DNA of 64,000 nt, from positions 124,001-188,000 of the forward strand of contig JABYQS010000023.1 of NCBI GenBank assembly GCA_022592435.1, in the 5' to 3' direction. Below are positions 22,780 to 33,434 of the stretch, piece after piece (the first letter of the stretch is position 1; each line of letters starts with the position of its first letter). The DNA comes from Cerioporus squamosus. Taxonomy: Eukaryota; Basidiomycota; Agaricomycetes; Polyporales; Polyporaceae. A program made the position numbers and the translations under genes. Below the pieces are notes generated by a model, which was not told where the DNA came from, did no database searches, and worked only from the letters and a program-made list of their open reading frames with translations.

Positions 22780-25280
22780 CATCTGCTCAACGCTGCCTCG
22801 TTGCGGAAGAACATCTACAGCGACGTGCTCTCCAACCTCCGATTGGTTGTCATCGAGAACATGGTCAAGCCTGAGGAGGTACGTTCCTTCCCGTCTCTGT
22901 GCCTACCGGGTATGATGCTCATCGTTCGTGCACAGGTGTTGATCGTCGGAAATGAGGAGCGAGAGATTGTTCGCAAACTCATGAAGAAGAGCGACACCAT
23001 TGTTCTCTACAAGTCGACACGCGAGCTCCTTGTATACCTCACTCACTTGGACGTCGCCGACACGGAGAGCATATTGACGGAGAAGCTCTCGAAGCAGGTA
23101 GGTGGGTCGGAGTGATCATGGCAGAACTTGAACACGCTCTGCTGGGCAATTGGTTCGATCTCTGGAGCAATGAGTATGTGGTCTACCATTCGCTTTCGAC
23201 TCCCCTGCTGACATGTTACACAGATGAAGAGACGGAGAAACGCTTCTTGGTCACCGTCATCAAGGACCTCCTAGGGTTGTACGAGATCAGCGAGGGCAGG
23301 ACAACAAGGCCGTCGTCGCGTTAGACATCATGTACATCGTCGGCCAGTATCCTCGCTTCCTCAAAGCGCATCGGAAGTTCTTGAAGACCGTAGTCAACAA
23401 GCTCTTCGAATTCATGCATGAGACGCACGAAGGTACGACTTGATATATTGGCTTGCGAGAGCTGCGCTCATGGTATCGTAACAGGTGTGCAAGACATGGC
23501 TTGCGACACCTTCATCAAGATCGCGCAGAAGTGCCGGCGTCATTTCGTCATGCAGCAGTCAGGAGAGTCCGAACCGTTTGTGGACGAGATCCTCCGGCTG
23601 CTGCACAGGATCACCGTCGACTTGTCACCTCAGCAGGTATGTTGTGACTCGACTCTGCCTTGTCCCAGTCTTGCTCACGTTGTGTCTTGATAGGTGCATA
23701 CCTTTTACGAGGCCATCGGCTACATGATCTCTGCCCAGCCCAACAAGCCGCAGCAAGAGAAGCTGATCGCAAAACTCATGGAGCTGCCGAACAACGCAGT
23801 ATGTATCTTGTCTGTCCACTGTCCAATCCCATGCTCATTGATGGCTGACTCTTCTGCAGTGGGATTCGCTCATGGCGCAAGCAGCCCAGAACATGGACGT
23901 CCTGAGCAGCATAGACAACATCAAGATCTTGTCCAACATCTTGAAGACCAATGTATCAGCATGCACATCCATCGGAACCTTCTACTTGCCGCAGATTGGT
24001 CGGATAATCTTGGACATGCTCGGCCTCTACAAGGCTGTCAGTGGGATCATCAGTGAGACAGTTGCTCGTGAAGGTACGTGTTCCCCTCGGTGATGACTCC
24101 ATTGAGCGCTGCTCACCCGTCCTAGGCCTCATTGCGACGAAGACGCCGAAAGTCCGGCAGCTGCGTACTATCAAAAAGGAGATCCTGAAGCTTATGGAGA
24201 CGTTCATCAAGAAGTCGGAGGACCTCGAGACTGTCAACAACAACTTCATGCCGCCCTTCCTGGACGCGATCCTCGCTGATTACAACCGTAACGTTCCAGC
24301 GGCTCGGGACGCCGAGGTGCTCAACGTGATGGCCACGATCATTGGCCCCCTTGGGGTGCGTGGTCTTGCGTAAATACCTAACAGAATGGAGTGATAACCT
24401 TTTTTCAGCCTCTGCTCACGCCACAAGTTCCCGCTATCCTGGACGCTGTGTTCGAGCCTACGTTGAACATGATCAACCAGGACTTTGCGGAGTTCCCAGA
24501 ACACTGTGTGGGCTTCTTCAAGCTCCTGCGTGCGATCAACCTGAACTGCTTCCCTGGTGCGTCTCTCCGTCCGTGAACTGGACTTATCTTGCTCATCGTC
24601 GCTTTAGCGCTGTTGACCCTCCCTCCACCGCAATCCAAGCTGTTCATGGACAGCATCATCTGGGCCATCAAGCACACGATGCGTGACATCGCGAAGACGG
24701 GTCTGAACTGTAGGTCTCCTCGGACCGTAACGTTTCGGATAGTTATAATAACCCTTAATTGCAGTGTGCCTGGAAGTCGTCAACAACTTCGCGGGCGCGG
24801 ATCCCGCGGTAGCTAACGCCTTCTTCCAACAATATTTCCTGAGCATCATGCAGGATATCTTCTACGTCCTCACGGATACGGAACACAAGAGCGGCTTCAA
24901 GCTCCAGTCGATGCTCCTTGCACGGATGTTCCAGCTGGTGGAGACGAACCAGATCACCGTCCGGCTCTTCGACCCCGCGACCGTGCCCAATCCGAACGTC
25001 AGCAACGCGCTCTTCTTGCGCGAGTACACGGCGAACCTCCTGAAGTCGGCGTTCCCTCACGTGCAGAAGTGAATGACGTCCTAGCGTCTGCACATGGACA
25101 TCATCTGACCGAAACTTCACTTTGTAGATTCAGACGTTCGTCGTCTGCCTGGGCGAATTCCACAGCGACATCAATCGCTTCAAGCTCTCCCTGCGCGACT
25201 TCCTCCGGCCAATCCACTTTCGTCAATTCGTCGTGTACCCAAGATATCCCCACGAACGGCTCGCTTCTAATTTGGCGGGA
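22780..25280 (+). pseudogene. Exportin-1/CRM1 fragment with retained introns
   Basis: This matches the C-terminal two thirds of CRM1 (XPO1), the nuclear export receptor for leucine-rich signals. Exons run from [20 protein letters not shown] through [20 protein letters not shown], then [84 protein letters not shown] and ARMFQLVETNQITV to LREYTANLLKSAFPHVQ. At least eight 45-60 bp introns remain, so this is a DNA-level copy and not a retrocopy. It is broken. The Trp of the conserved GSEWSW block is a TGA at 23113-23115. One base is missing near 23296-23300, in the GKDNKAVV block, shifting frame into RTTRPSSR. The donor after HVQ (about 25070) is damaged, and similarity stops after LSLRDFL near 25200. 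The N-terminal RanGTP-binding third is absent. Confidence 0.93.
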
Positions 25281-25471
25281 GAACGAGCCGAACCGCAAGT
25301 GACAATTGACGATGACTCTCGAGGCAGCTCTCTGCGCGAATCCGCCCTCGATCACGTGGCCGGCGCGCGCCGCGTCGGCTTAGACGCCGGCGCCTTCGAT
25401 CCCAGCCTTGCCTCCCAGTCCCGCCATTTCAACACTCATTCTCGCCCCTTCTGCGTACTCCTTCATCGACG

Positions 25472-26016
25472 ATGGCTTCCAGTATCACTCAAGCGCTATT
25501 CAAGGTACCCGGATCGTCTACCGCGATCGTCTACTCGAGCTAACATACGTATTTGCAGGCCATTACTGTAGTCGCGATCTTCTCCGCGAACGGGCAGACG
25601 ACGTTCAACTGCAAGGCCTTTCAGGCTGTGAGTCGCATCCGCCCGTTCGTCCTGATATGCTGATAATCGCTTTCCCTCGCAGAAACTCGAATTCAATTGC
25701 AAGCTCACCATCACGCCTGCTCGCGCTAGCGGCAACAAGGCCTCTCAGCCGACGTCGCGCTTCAAGACTCCCTTCATTTCTCCCTACCACGCTGTTCTAT
25801 TCGCCAGAGTACGTCGCCGCTCGACGCTTTCACGACATTAGCTCATATCTTCTTAGCATGCCGACGGAGGGCAACTTGCTCAGCAGCAGCTCGACAGGTG
25901 TGCACCTTCTGAACCTCCTCGTTTGCTAACGATTCTCATCCCATTGAAAACACAGACTTCGCAACATCATGCGCGAGCGTCGCGTTATCTACTCCACTCC
26001 CTCTCCCCTGAAGTAG
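25472..26016 (+). CDS. Small unknown protein, five exons
   Basis: Not recognised. From the ATG at 25472 five exons join in phase through GT-AG introns: MASSITQALFK, then AITVVAIFSANGQTTFNCKA, then a KLEFNCKLTITPARASGNK-containing exon, then HADGGQLAQQQLDR, ending LRNIMRERRVIYSTPSPLK and a TAG at 26014-26016. The product has about 110 residues, with a mildly hydrophobic N-terminus (AITVVAIFSA) and a basic C-terminus. All splice phases fit, which argues for a real gene. The next gene is TFIIE-beta on the other strand. Confidence 0.5.
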
Positions 26017-26581
26017 GCGGCATTCGTGCCCATGGCCTACCTTGATCTCGTCCCTGCATCTACGTATCCGCACCCGTTTCCATGTCGCTTGCTCAAGAAT
26101 GTACTGTAATATCCCCATCCCCGCTCAACGATGTATTCCGATCGCATCTGCTAGTAGTGTATCATCTGTATATCATCCGCCCGAATCTTGTGACGTCTTT
26201 AATGGCTGTCCGATATCTAAATCGCCCATGTCACTCGTGGCCAGGTCTGCCCGGAGGGGCTCTACCTTATTGCAGCGGGTTTCGAATTGCGGAGCCAATT
26301 AAAAGTCAAAGATAAGCTGGAGCAATAGAGACTATTTGCAGCGGGTTCCGAACGGGCTCGTCGTCTTCCGCTCTCAAGCGACTGTCTCAGTCTGTAACAC
26401 AGATCGAAAAGGGGCGTATCGTTTGGTAAACGGCTAGTTTCGCGAGGTCGGGTAGATTACGTTTCCGACGCGGGAAACCTTCAAGACAAGTCTCGTTTAC
26501 ATATTCGGTAGCGTCTGATGTATATGTATGCATGGCACTTACAGCATGTCTGTCATAATGCATGTAGTAGCATGGGTACGT
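26017..26581. other. Intergenic between convergent genes
   Basis: Contains 3' flanks of the small unknown gene and of TFIIE-beta and one short direct repeat. No gene seen. Confidence 0.5.
26270..26352. repeat. 17-nt direct repeat, 66 bp apart
   Basis: TTGCAGCGGGTTTCGAA at 26270-26286 recurs with one mismatch (TTCCGAA ending) at 26336-26352. Confidence 0.6.
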
Positions 26582-27635
26582 CTACTTCGCAGGAGGGACG
26601 TAGTCGCGCGACAGGTCAATCGTCCCTTTCAAGTGCGTATTCGTGATACGGATGTGCCTCTGTTTGGGCGCCGCCTTCTTACCCTTCTTCTTCGACGCCC
26701 CGCCTTTGGGTATTGCGGCGGCGGCTGTCGTCGCCTGCAGACCTTCTGAGGCAAGGGCTTTGAGAAGGTCGACGTCGTCGGGGACTTTGAGGTCATGCCA
26801 GAGGTCATGAAACTCTGTATATGCGTTCAGGGAGTGATAGGTCCGGACAGGGCTGGATGAACGCACCTTTCTCAACTGCCATACCACCCTGCTCCTCCGT
26901 CGGCTTCACCTCATTCCAGAACACCATACGCATCTGACCATCCTTCAAAGTCCGTGTGACATACACCTCTCCCTCCTTCTCGAGCTCCTCGATCGCCTGT
27001 GGCGCCTCCTTCCAACTCTCCTTGAGTGTGCGCACGGACAGACCTCCACCTTTGCGTGTCTGACGCTGGATCTCGGTCAACAGTGACGCTTTATTGCGCA
27101 CATTGAAGTCATGCTATGCAAGCAATCCTCTTGCATCAGCTGTGGGAGTGGTGGTCCTGAGTGGCGAGACACGTACCCGGTAGGAGTAGAGGTCGGTCTT
27201 CGGGTCATGTATGACACGATCGTGCGCCCTAAATTTCTCCAGCAACGTCTTGTCGGTGTCGACAGGAGTGTTGGTGATGATAGCAAGGTCCTGGAGTCGC
27301 ATTGGATTGCCTGTGGCCTTCAAGTGGCTCACGAGATAGACCAGCTGGGTGTTAACGTTCGTGCCCGTGCCAGTGTCAGCCGGCTGCGAATACACGATAT
27401 CTGCATCGACAGGTCAGCCATGGCTGACACCGAAGGCAGACAAGTCGAGCAAGAAAGACGTGCTTGACTTGGGCCGCTTCTTCTTCTTCGAGGGGTCCCC
27501 ATCGCCGGCCGCCACTGCAGAGGAGCCTGCCTGCTGTGATTGCGTGGGGAGCGGGGGCTGGGAGTGCCACGAGGCGTAGTCCTGTCTGTGCAGCGCACTC
27601 TTGAACGCGGCGGCGTCGCGCGCAAGGCCGGACAT
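26582..27635 (-). CDS. TFA2: General transcription factor TFIIE subunit beta
   Basis: This is the beta subunit of TFIIE, which with TFIIE-alpha recruits and regulates TFIIH at RNA polymerase II promoters. The start is at 27635 (MSGLARDAAAFKSALHRQDY). Four exons give a Lys-rich linker (DPSKKKKRPKSS) and a winged-helix core (NVNTQLVYLVSHLKATGNPM, RLQDLAIITNT). A second winged helix (NKASLLTEIQRQTRKGGG, EGEVYVTRTLKDGQMRMVFW) and the conserved C-terminus follow (KQRHIRITNTHLKGTIDLSR, DYVPPAK). Length and order fit fungal Tfa2. It is divergently transcribed from PAN3 with 211 bp between start codons. Confidence 0.93.
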
Positions 27636-27846
27636 GGCAACGAAGGTGGTGGTCGCTGAAAGAGACGACGAGGAGACTCAGAGCAGCGCCTCCGCTGCGC
27701 GGCCCGTCTTGTGGGCGCATATTTTGGCAGGCTTTGTGCGGGCGCCTGCTCGCTGACTGTGCTGATCAGCGTCGAGGACGGGCTCGCCATCGTCTGCGTC
27801 GACCTCCGCGTCGTCCTCCGCGTGGTCAAGCATGGCCCACGGCGAC
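27636..27846. promoter_or_regulatory. Bidirectional promoter, TFIIE-beta and PAN3
   Basis: The 211 bp between two head-to-head start codons must hold both promoters. It is GC-rich, with no TATA box that I can see. Confidence 0.55.
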
Positions 27847-30798
27847 ATGTCCTTCTTTGCCCGCCCTTCCTCGTCCGCCGTCAAGATTTCCGCGCCGCCT
27901 TCAGATGAGCCCCCGAGCCCCAAGCCGTCCAAGAAGGGTCCGTCCACATACTCCGCGCACCGTCTGATCCGTCTCATGGTCCTTTCTAGACACCCCGCAA
28001 CGACAGTGTAGGAATATTCTCATCTATGGGTGCGTTTTGAAGTGCATACGTCCGGGCTGCCTCCTGACATCGCGTAGATCGTGTAAGTTTCAGGACAAGG
28101 GCTGTATCTACTACCATCCTCCGGTGCGTATGATCCCGGTTGTGGAACGGCCCATTCACTGACGCATCATACAGCGGGACGAGTCGCTGTATGCGTACGT
28201 CTGAGCCGAACTCTCCTCTTGTTCCACATCTAAGCTACGCACAGTCCGCCGGATTCTCCTACCCCGGGCGCCGCGCTTCCCGCACAAGCAGTGAACGCAC
28301 CTGTATTTGTTCCCAAGGGCCATCCTGGAAGCCCGACTCCTTCTGCCGCTGTGCCGGCTTCAATCCAGCAGCAAGCATCTGTATCATCGTACGTCTCCCA
28401 GCCTTAAGACCGGGCAAATTCTCGGAATGGCGACTTGCAATACCCCGCTTCAGTGGGTTACAACATTAGTCATGCCCTCCGTGGAGCGACGAGCTTGACT
28501 TCAAGCTTGCGAGTGGTTCCCCGGCGCCTGCGAGACACGCGTAGCGTATTGTCTTCGCGGCTTGGCTCGTTACGGCGCAGCTGAGGGCGTGGCTCCGTGG
28601 CCTGACGATTTCGATCTGGCACTCGCATGCCATTCAACCATCTTCTTTGAGCTTCTGCCTGCGGTCCCGGTATCATGCGTCAAATGTGGTTATGGCATGC
28701 TGACTACGCCTATCAGTGACTCTTCATCCGAACCTTCTTCTGCTTCTCTTCCTCCCTCGGAGCAATCTAGCTTCCAGGAGGCACACGACGATCAGCCCGA
28801 CCAGTACGATCCTTTCAACCCTTACTCCTATCCCGATCCGTATGCAGGTCATAACGGCCAATCATCTGAGGATGATGGGCAGGCGGTGAATATCATGCAT
28901 GTTACCTCTTTCTTACACGTCTCACGACGTATCTGTAGCCTGTTGTTAATCCCTACGACCTGCCGCCGGACCAGATGATGGGCTATGACAACGCCGGAAT
29001 GGACCCATACTACCCGACACCGATGACATACACGCGACAACCGGTACATAGTCACCTTCATCCCATCCTCTCGCCATTGACCCCGGCACGCAGCTGAACT
29101 ACCATCTGTACACTCTTCCTCGGCCCGAGGCACTGGCCCACAAGTACTTCATCTCGGACGACATACGAGAAGAACTGCAGAAGCGCTCCGAGACCGTCCA
29201 CACGACTGCGCCTGCCGGCCTTGGCCTTCCTGATGAGCTTCAAGGCTACCACACGCTCGTCCCTTTAGAGCCTGTCGGTGGCGAGCGACGCAAGTTTGGT
29301 AATTGGTACTCAATGGTATACCGTGCAACGAGCTCGAACGACGGCTCTACCTATGTTTTGCGTCGAATCGAGAGTAGGTATTATTCTATGCTGGATCGCA
29401 TATTCTCGCTCACGCACCATCAGACTTCCGCCTGATGCAACAATCGGCGTTCTCCAACATAGAGACATGGTCACGTCTCCGGCACCCGAACGTCATCTCT
29501 GTCCACGAGGCGTTCACTACCAGGGCATTCAACGACTCATGTGCGTGTCACCTTGACATGATTTGTGCAACCCGCCTCAATCTGTTCCGGCAGCGCTCGT
29601 CGTAGTCTATGATGACCACCCGAATGCGCAGACACTCTACGAGGCGCACATAAAGCCCAAGCCCCCTCAGTTCCAGAACGGACGACTGCAGGCACAGTCG
29701 AATCGCATCACGGAAAGGACCATCTGGTCCTACGTCATCCAGATTGCGAACGCTATCAAGGCTGTCCACGACGCTGGGCTTGCGGTGCGTCTCATCGATC
29801 CCACCAAGATTCTCGTCACGGGCAAGAATAGGTACATCTATGGTTCGCCGCGCATCTACATACTTTTTGATATCATAATGGCTAGGGTTCGAATCGGATC
29901 GTGCGGTGTCGTCGACGTCCTTACGCATGACGCGCATACGGATATCACCTTTTTGCAGCAGGACGACCTCACGATGTTCGGCGCTCTGATCTTCATGTTG
30001 TGCTGCAACAACCTTGCGGCGATGAACAATATGCAGAAAGCCATCGACCACCTCGGCCGGAACTACTCAGCAGACCTCAAGAGCGTCGCGCTGTTCCTCG
30101 TCTCGAAGTCCGGTCCGCACAAGGTATGTTAAACATTGTAGATTCTTGCCGCATATTGTACTCATGATCGATCATGGCGTGACCAGAACATCGGGCAGCT
30201 CTTCGACATGATCGGCAGTCGCCTTCTCACTGAGTTGGACGAAACGCAGAAGTGAGTCGCGAGGGCGCCTCCAATGCACGACGATCATAAGTTGACGCCA
30301 TGGTCTGCTGCAGCGCCGTCGACCGTCTAGAAGGCGAGCTCATGACCGAGCTCGAGAATGCGCGCCTCGTCCGCCTCTTGTGCAAGTTCGGTTTCATCAA
30401 CGAGCGTCCTGAGTAAGTTCCTCGTTCTTTGTATCTGTCCTCTTGGGTCTGTCTGACTTCTGACCAAGGCACAACCACGAGACACGCTGGTCGGAGACCG
30501 GCGACCGGTACATCGTCAAGCTCTTCCGGGACTACGTCTTCCACCAGGTCGACGAGATGGGCCGCCCAGTCGTGAACCTTACGCACGTTCTAGCCTGCCT
30601 CAACAAGCTCGATGCAGGCACTGATGAACGTATCATGCTTGTCTCCCGCGACGAGCAGAGCTGTCTTGTCGTTAGCTACCGGGAGGTCAAGGCGTGCATT
30701 GACTCGGCATTCAGGTGCGTTCGGATGTCCATGCGTGTGATGCGGTATCAAGTAACTCACGCTGGTGTTGCTGATGCAGTGAGCTCACACGGAGTTAG
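27847..30798 (+). CDS. PAN3: PAN2-PAN3 deadenylase regulatory subunit PAN3
   Basis: PAN3 tethers the PAN2 nuclease to poly(A)-binding protein and starts mRNA deadenylation in the cytoplasm. From the ATG at 27847 ([19 protein letters not shown]) about a dozen exons splice in phase. First comes a CCCH zinc finger ([20 protein letters not shown] then H, spacing C-x8-C-x6-C-x3-H). A PAM2-like motif in [11 protein letters not shown] follows and is expected to bind the MLLE domain of poly(A)-binding protein. A disordered Pro/Tyr-rich part ([17 protein letters not shown]) precedes the pseudokinase ([58 protein letters not shown]). A coiled coil and a C-terminal knob ([33 protein letters not shown]) complete it, ending SELTRS at 30798. 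Domain order and residues are as in intact PAN3. Confidence 0.94.
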
Positions 30799-30998
30799 CG
30801 GTGTCGCGATGGCTTTGCGAAGGACACGAGTTGTATGAGCACAGAAAATACGTAGAACCGAAAAAGACGCGGAAAATACAAAAATACGACTCGTCTTCCC
30901 TGAAAATTGCCGTCTGTTGCCATAGTCTGTCTGGGGCTTCTGTGGTCGCTGTATCGCAGAGCGACGGGTAAGTCAGTGGCCGCTGACCATCAACGCCG

Positions 30999-32646
30999 CT
31001 ATAGGTGAGCCTGCGGTTCTTCTAACGCTGAAGTCTTCACTGTCTCATTCGCCTCTTTCTGCAGGGTAGCCTTCCATGCCCCCTCGACCTACCGTGATGA
31101 TCCAGCAGGTTAGCGCAAGCATTTCGTCGTTTCATCGAAGCTGGACGTACATCATGCAAATATATCCAATCATGGCTCCCCCATCGCTCGTCGATGCGGT
31201 CTGCAACCCGCTCGTCCCACGGAAGGTCCTTCCCCTTCTCCGCCGCAGCGCCCATGCGTCGGAGCTCGGCGAAGAGTTTGGAGTAATACGGACTGCGGGT
31301 CTCGTCGAAGAGCCGGAGTGCCTCAGACAGCGGGAGCTTGTGCGAGAGGGCATGCGAGATGGCTTGTCCCAATGTCCAGGCGTCCTCGAGCGCGAAGGCC
31401 GCCCCTGAGCCGAATGCTCCAGAGAGTGCTGCGCAATAGTCAGTGAATGGACGAGAGGTGCATCACAAAGGTTCGTACGGTGAGAGGCGTCTCCCAGAAG
31501 AGCCACCGAACCATGTTTGATCACAGTTTCTAGCTGAGGTCCGCCGAAGAACGCGAATTGCTTGATTGTCTCGGGCGGGATGGCATCCACGATAGCCCGC
31601 GCGACGGGGTGGTACTCCTTCACATCCACAGCGAGAAATGTGAGCATGCTCGCCCCCAACTCGAGGTTCACCACTACTCACGGTGAAATGTCTCTTCATC
31701 GTGTCTTTATCTGCAAGTTGGCCCCACGATACCGCTTCTCCCACTTCTTTCGGTTCGGGACCTCTTCCGCTCACCTCAAACAGTCCATCACCAATCGGCG
31801 TGGTGTACAGCGAGGTGTCCGGCCCCAGCCAGAAGAGCGTCTTGAGCGGAATGTCGGGGATGGACTCCACCAGAGATATGGGGAAGATGCTCCTGTATCC
31901 CACCCGCCCCGAGTATGCGATTGTGTGGGACGGGAAGGCGGCGCGTCTCACAACCTAATGGCAGCGACGCGTGAGGCTAACCCATGTACGGCAGGGATGT
32001 CACGAAGATGCGCACCGAGCGGATGCCGTCGGCCCCAACAACGAGATCGACGTCGGTCGAGAAGCCATCTGCGAATTCCAGTCTTACCTCTCCGGAGGGG
32101 AGGAAGTCGATCCGCACCAGCCGTTTCTGGAGATGGATACGTTCCTTAGGCGCGACCTTCAGCAAGGCTTGTTGCAGCCGGGCGCGTTGTGTCCGCACAT
32201 GACGCTTGTGCTCCGGAATGCTCGCTGCTTCGCAGTCAGCGCATGCACATACCGCGTAAACGACACAGAGGGGGCGCACGTACGAGAGTCATAGGATGTC
32301 TTCAACACGGCACCTGTTCGTCCGTTCCACAGTTCGTTGCGGAGCAAGTCACTGTTGCGGAAGAACGACTCGGGCGGGATATATGGCACGCCCAACTTCT
32401 CGAGCACCGTCCAGGTGTTGTAGTGCAAACTGATGCCCTGCGGGAGATACATATGAGATAGAGGGTTCCGGCACCACGGCCCACTTCTGAGATGAACTGT
32501 ACCGCGCCGACTTCCCGCAGCTCCCGCGCTTGCTCATACACCTGCACGTCGACGTCCTCAATATTCTCCAGTGCGAGCAGCGCTCCGAGGCCTGCGGGCC
32601 CTGCGCCGATGACGGCCACTCGAAGACGCTGTTGGATGGAGGGCAT
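30999..32646 (-). CDS. FAD-dependent monooxygenase, salicylate hydroxylase-like
   Basis: A group A flavoprotein monooxygenase that would hydroxylate a small, probably aromatic, substrate with NAD(P)H and oxygen. The start is set at 32646 (MPSIQQRLRVAVIGAGPAGL) because the FAD GxGxxG motif follows at once; an upstream in-frame Met at 32745 is less likely. After an intron come GISLHYNTWTVLEKLGVPYI, VDLVVGADGIRS (DG motif), RVGYRSIFPISLVESIPDI and VALLGDASH (GD motif). The closing segment is AFALEDAWTLGQAISHALS. A last small exon gives VEGAWKATLQKEANETVKT and the stop at 30999. No membrane anchor or signal peptide is visible. It converges on PAN3 with 200 bp between stop codons. The substrate cannot be told from sequence. 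Confidence 0.87.
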
Positions 32647-33434
32647 TGCCAGCTGTGTTTGTAAGCAATGCCCTGTGCGACGAAGGCGGTCAGTTATAGG
32701 GAAATCATTGGCGTCTCTGCCTTGATAAGCTGGGATGGGAAGCACGCTTGCAGTTGCGCGAGGGGCGGGAGAAATGACGACAAGGAGAACGGCGCATGAC
32801 GGATGGTCGGACTATCAACGCAATACTGTAGGTAATGTGAATTGATCATCATGAATGAAAGCGAAGCCGGACGATGTAGCGAGATAGGTGCAGAGGTATG
32901 TAGTAGATGAGGCCATGACTCCATAGCTGCGTATTACGCCGGCGGTAGCCCATTGTTGGGAAGGCAGAGGGTAAAAGTGTCGCGCGAGAGCACGGCAAGC
33001 GGCTTGTGAACAAGTCCCAGCGGTAAGTCGTCGTCCACCTGGCAGCAGTTGTTGTACCAGGGGTACTGTGAGCAAACATCGGTTTCATGTCGTGGTTCTT
33101 CTTCGATCGAAGGACTTGGGCACTAAGATCCAGTTATAGCCATCGGACCACACTATCACCACACGAGCATTCGCTGGGGGCCTCGGAGCCATATCTTGCG
33201 GCGTCTTGCATGCGGTTTGAGACTAGAGTTTACGGCGACGGCGGTCATGTTGGGTCTGAACCGTTGCTCGGGCTTCTACCGCTTGCTCGAGCTAATCACA
33301 GCTCTTGAGGTAGCAACCCTAGCCAGCGTAACCGAAGTTTGTGATGCTTTGAAAGGCAACGAATCGGGCCTGCGATGAGGAGGTCAGTTGACACAGGAGC
33401 TCGCAGGTGTGAGATTGCAAAAAGACTCACCTTC
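32647..33434. other. Intergenic, no gene seen
   Basis: Holds the promoter of the FAD monooxygenase and the 3' side of the F-box gene. Only unstructured short frames are present. Confidence 0.45.

Noticed and set aside
29880..29900. tRNA-like B box (GGTTCGAATC)
   Set aside because: It lies within the PAN3 gene and no cloverleaf with A box and acceptor stem can be formed.
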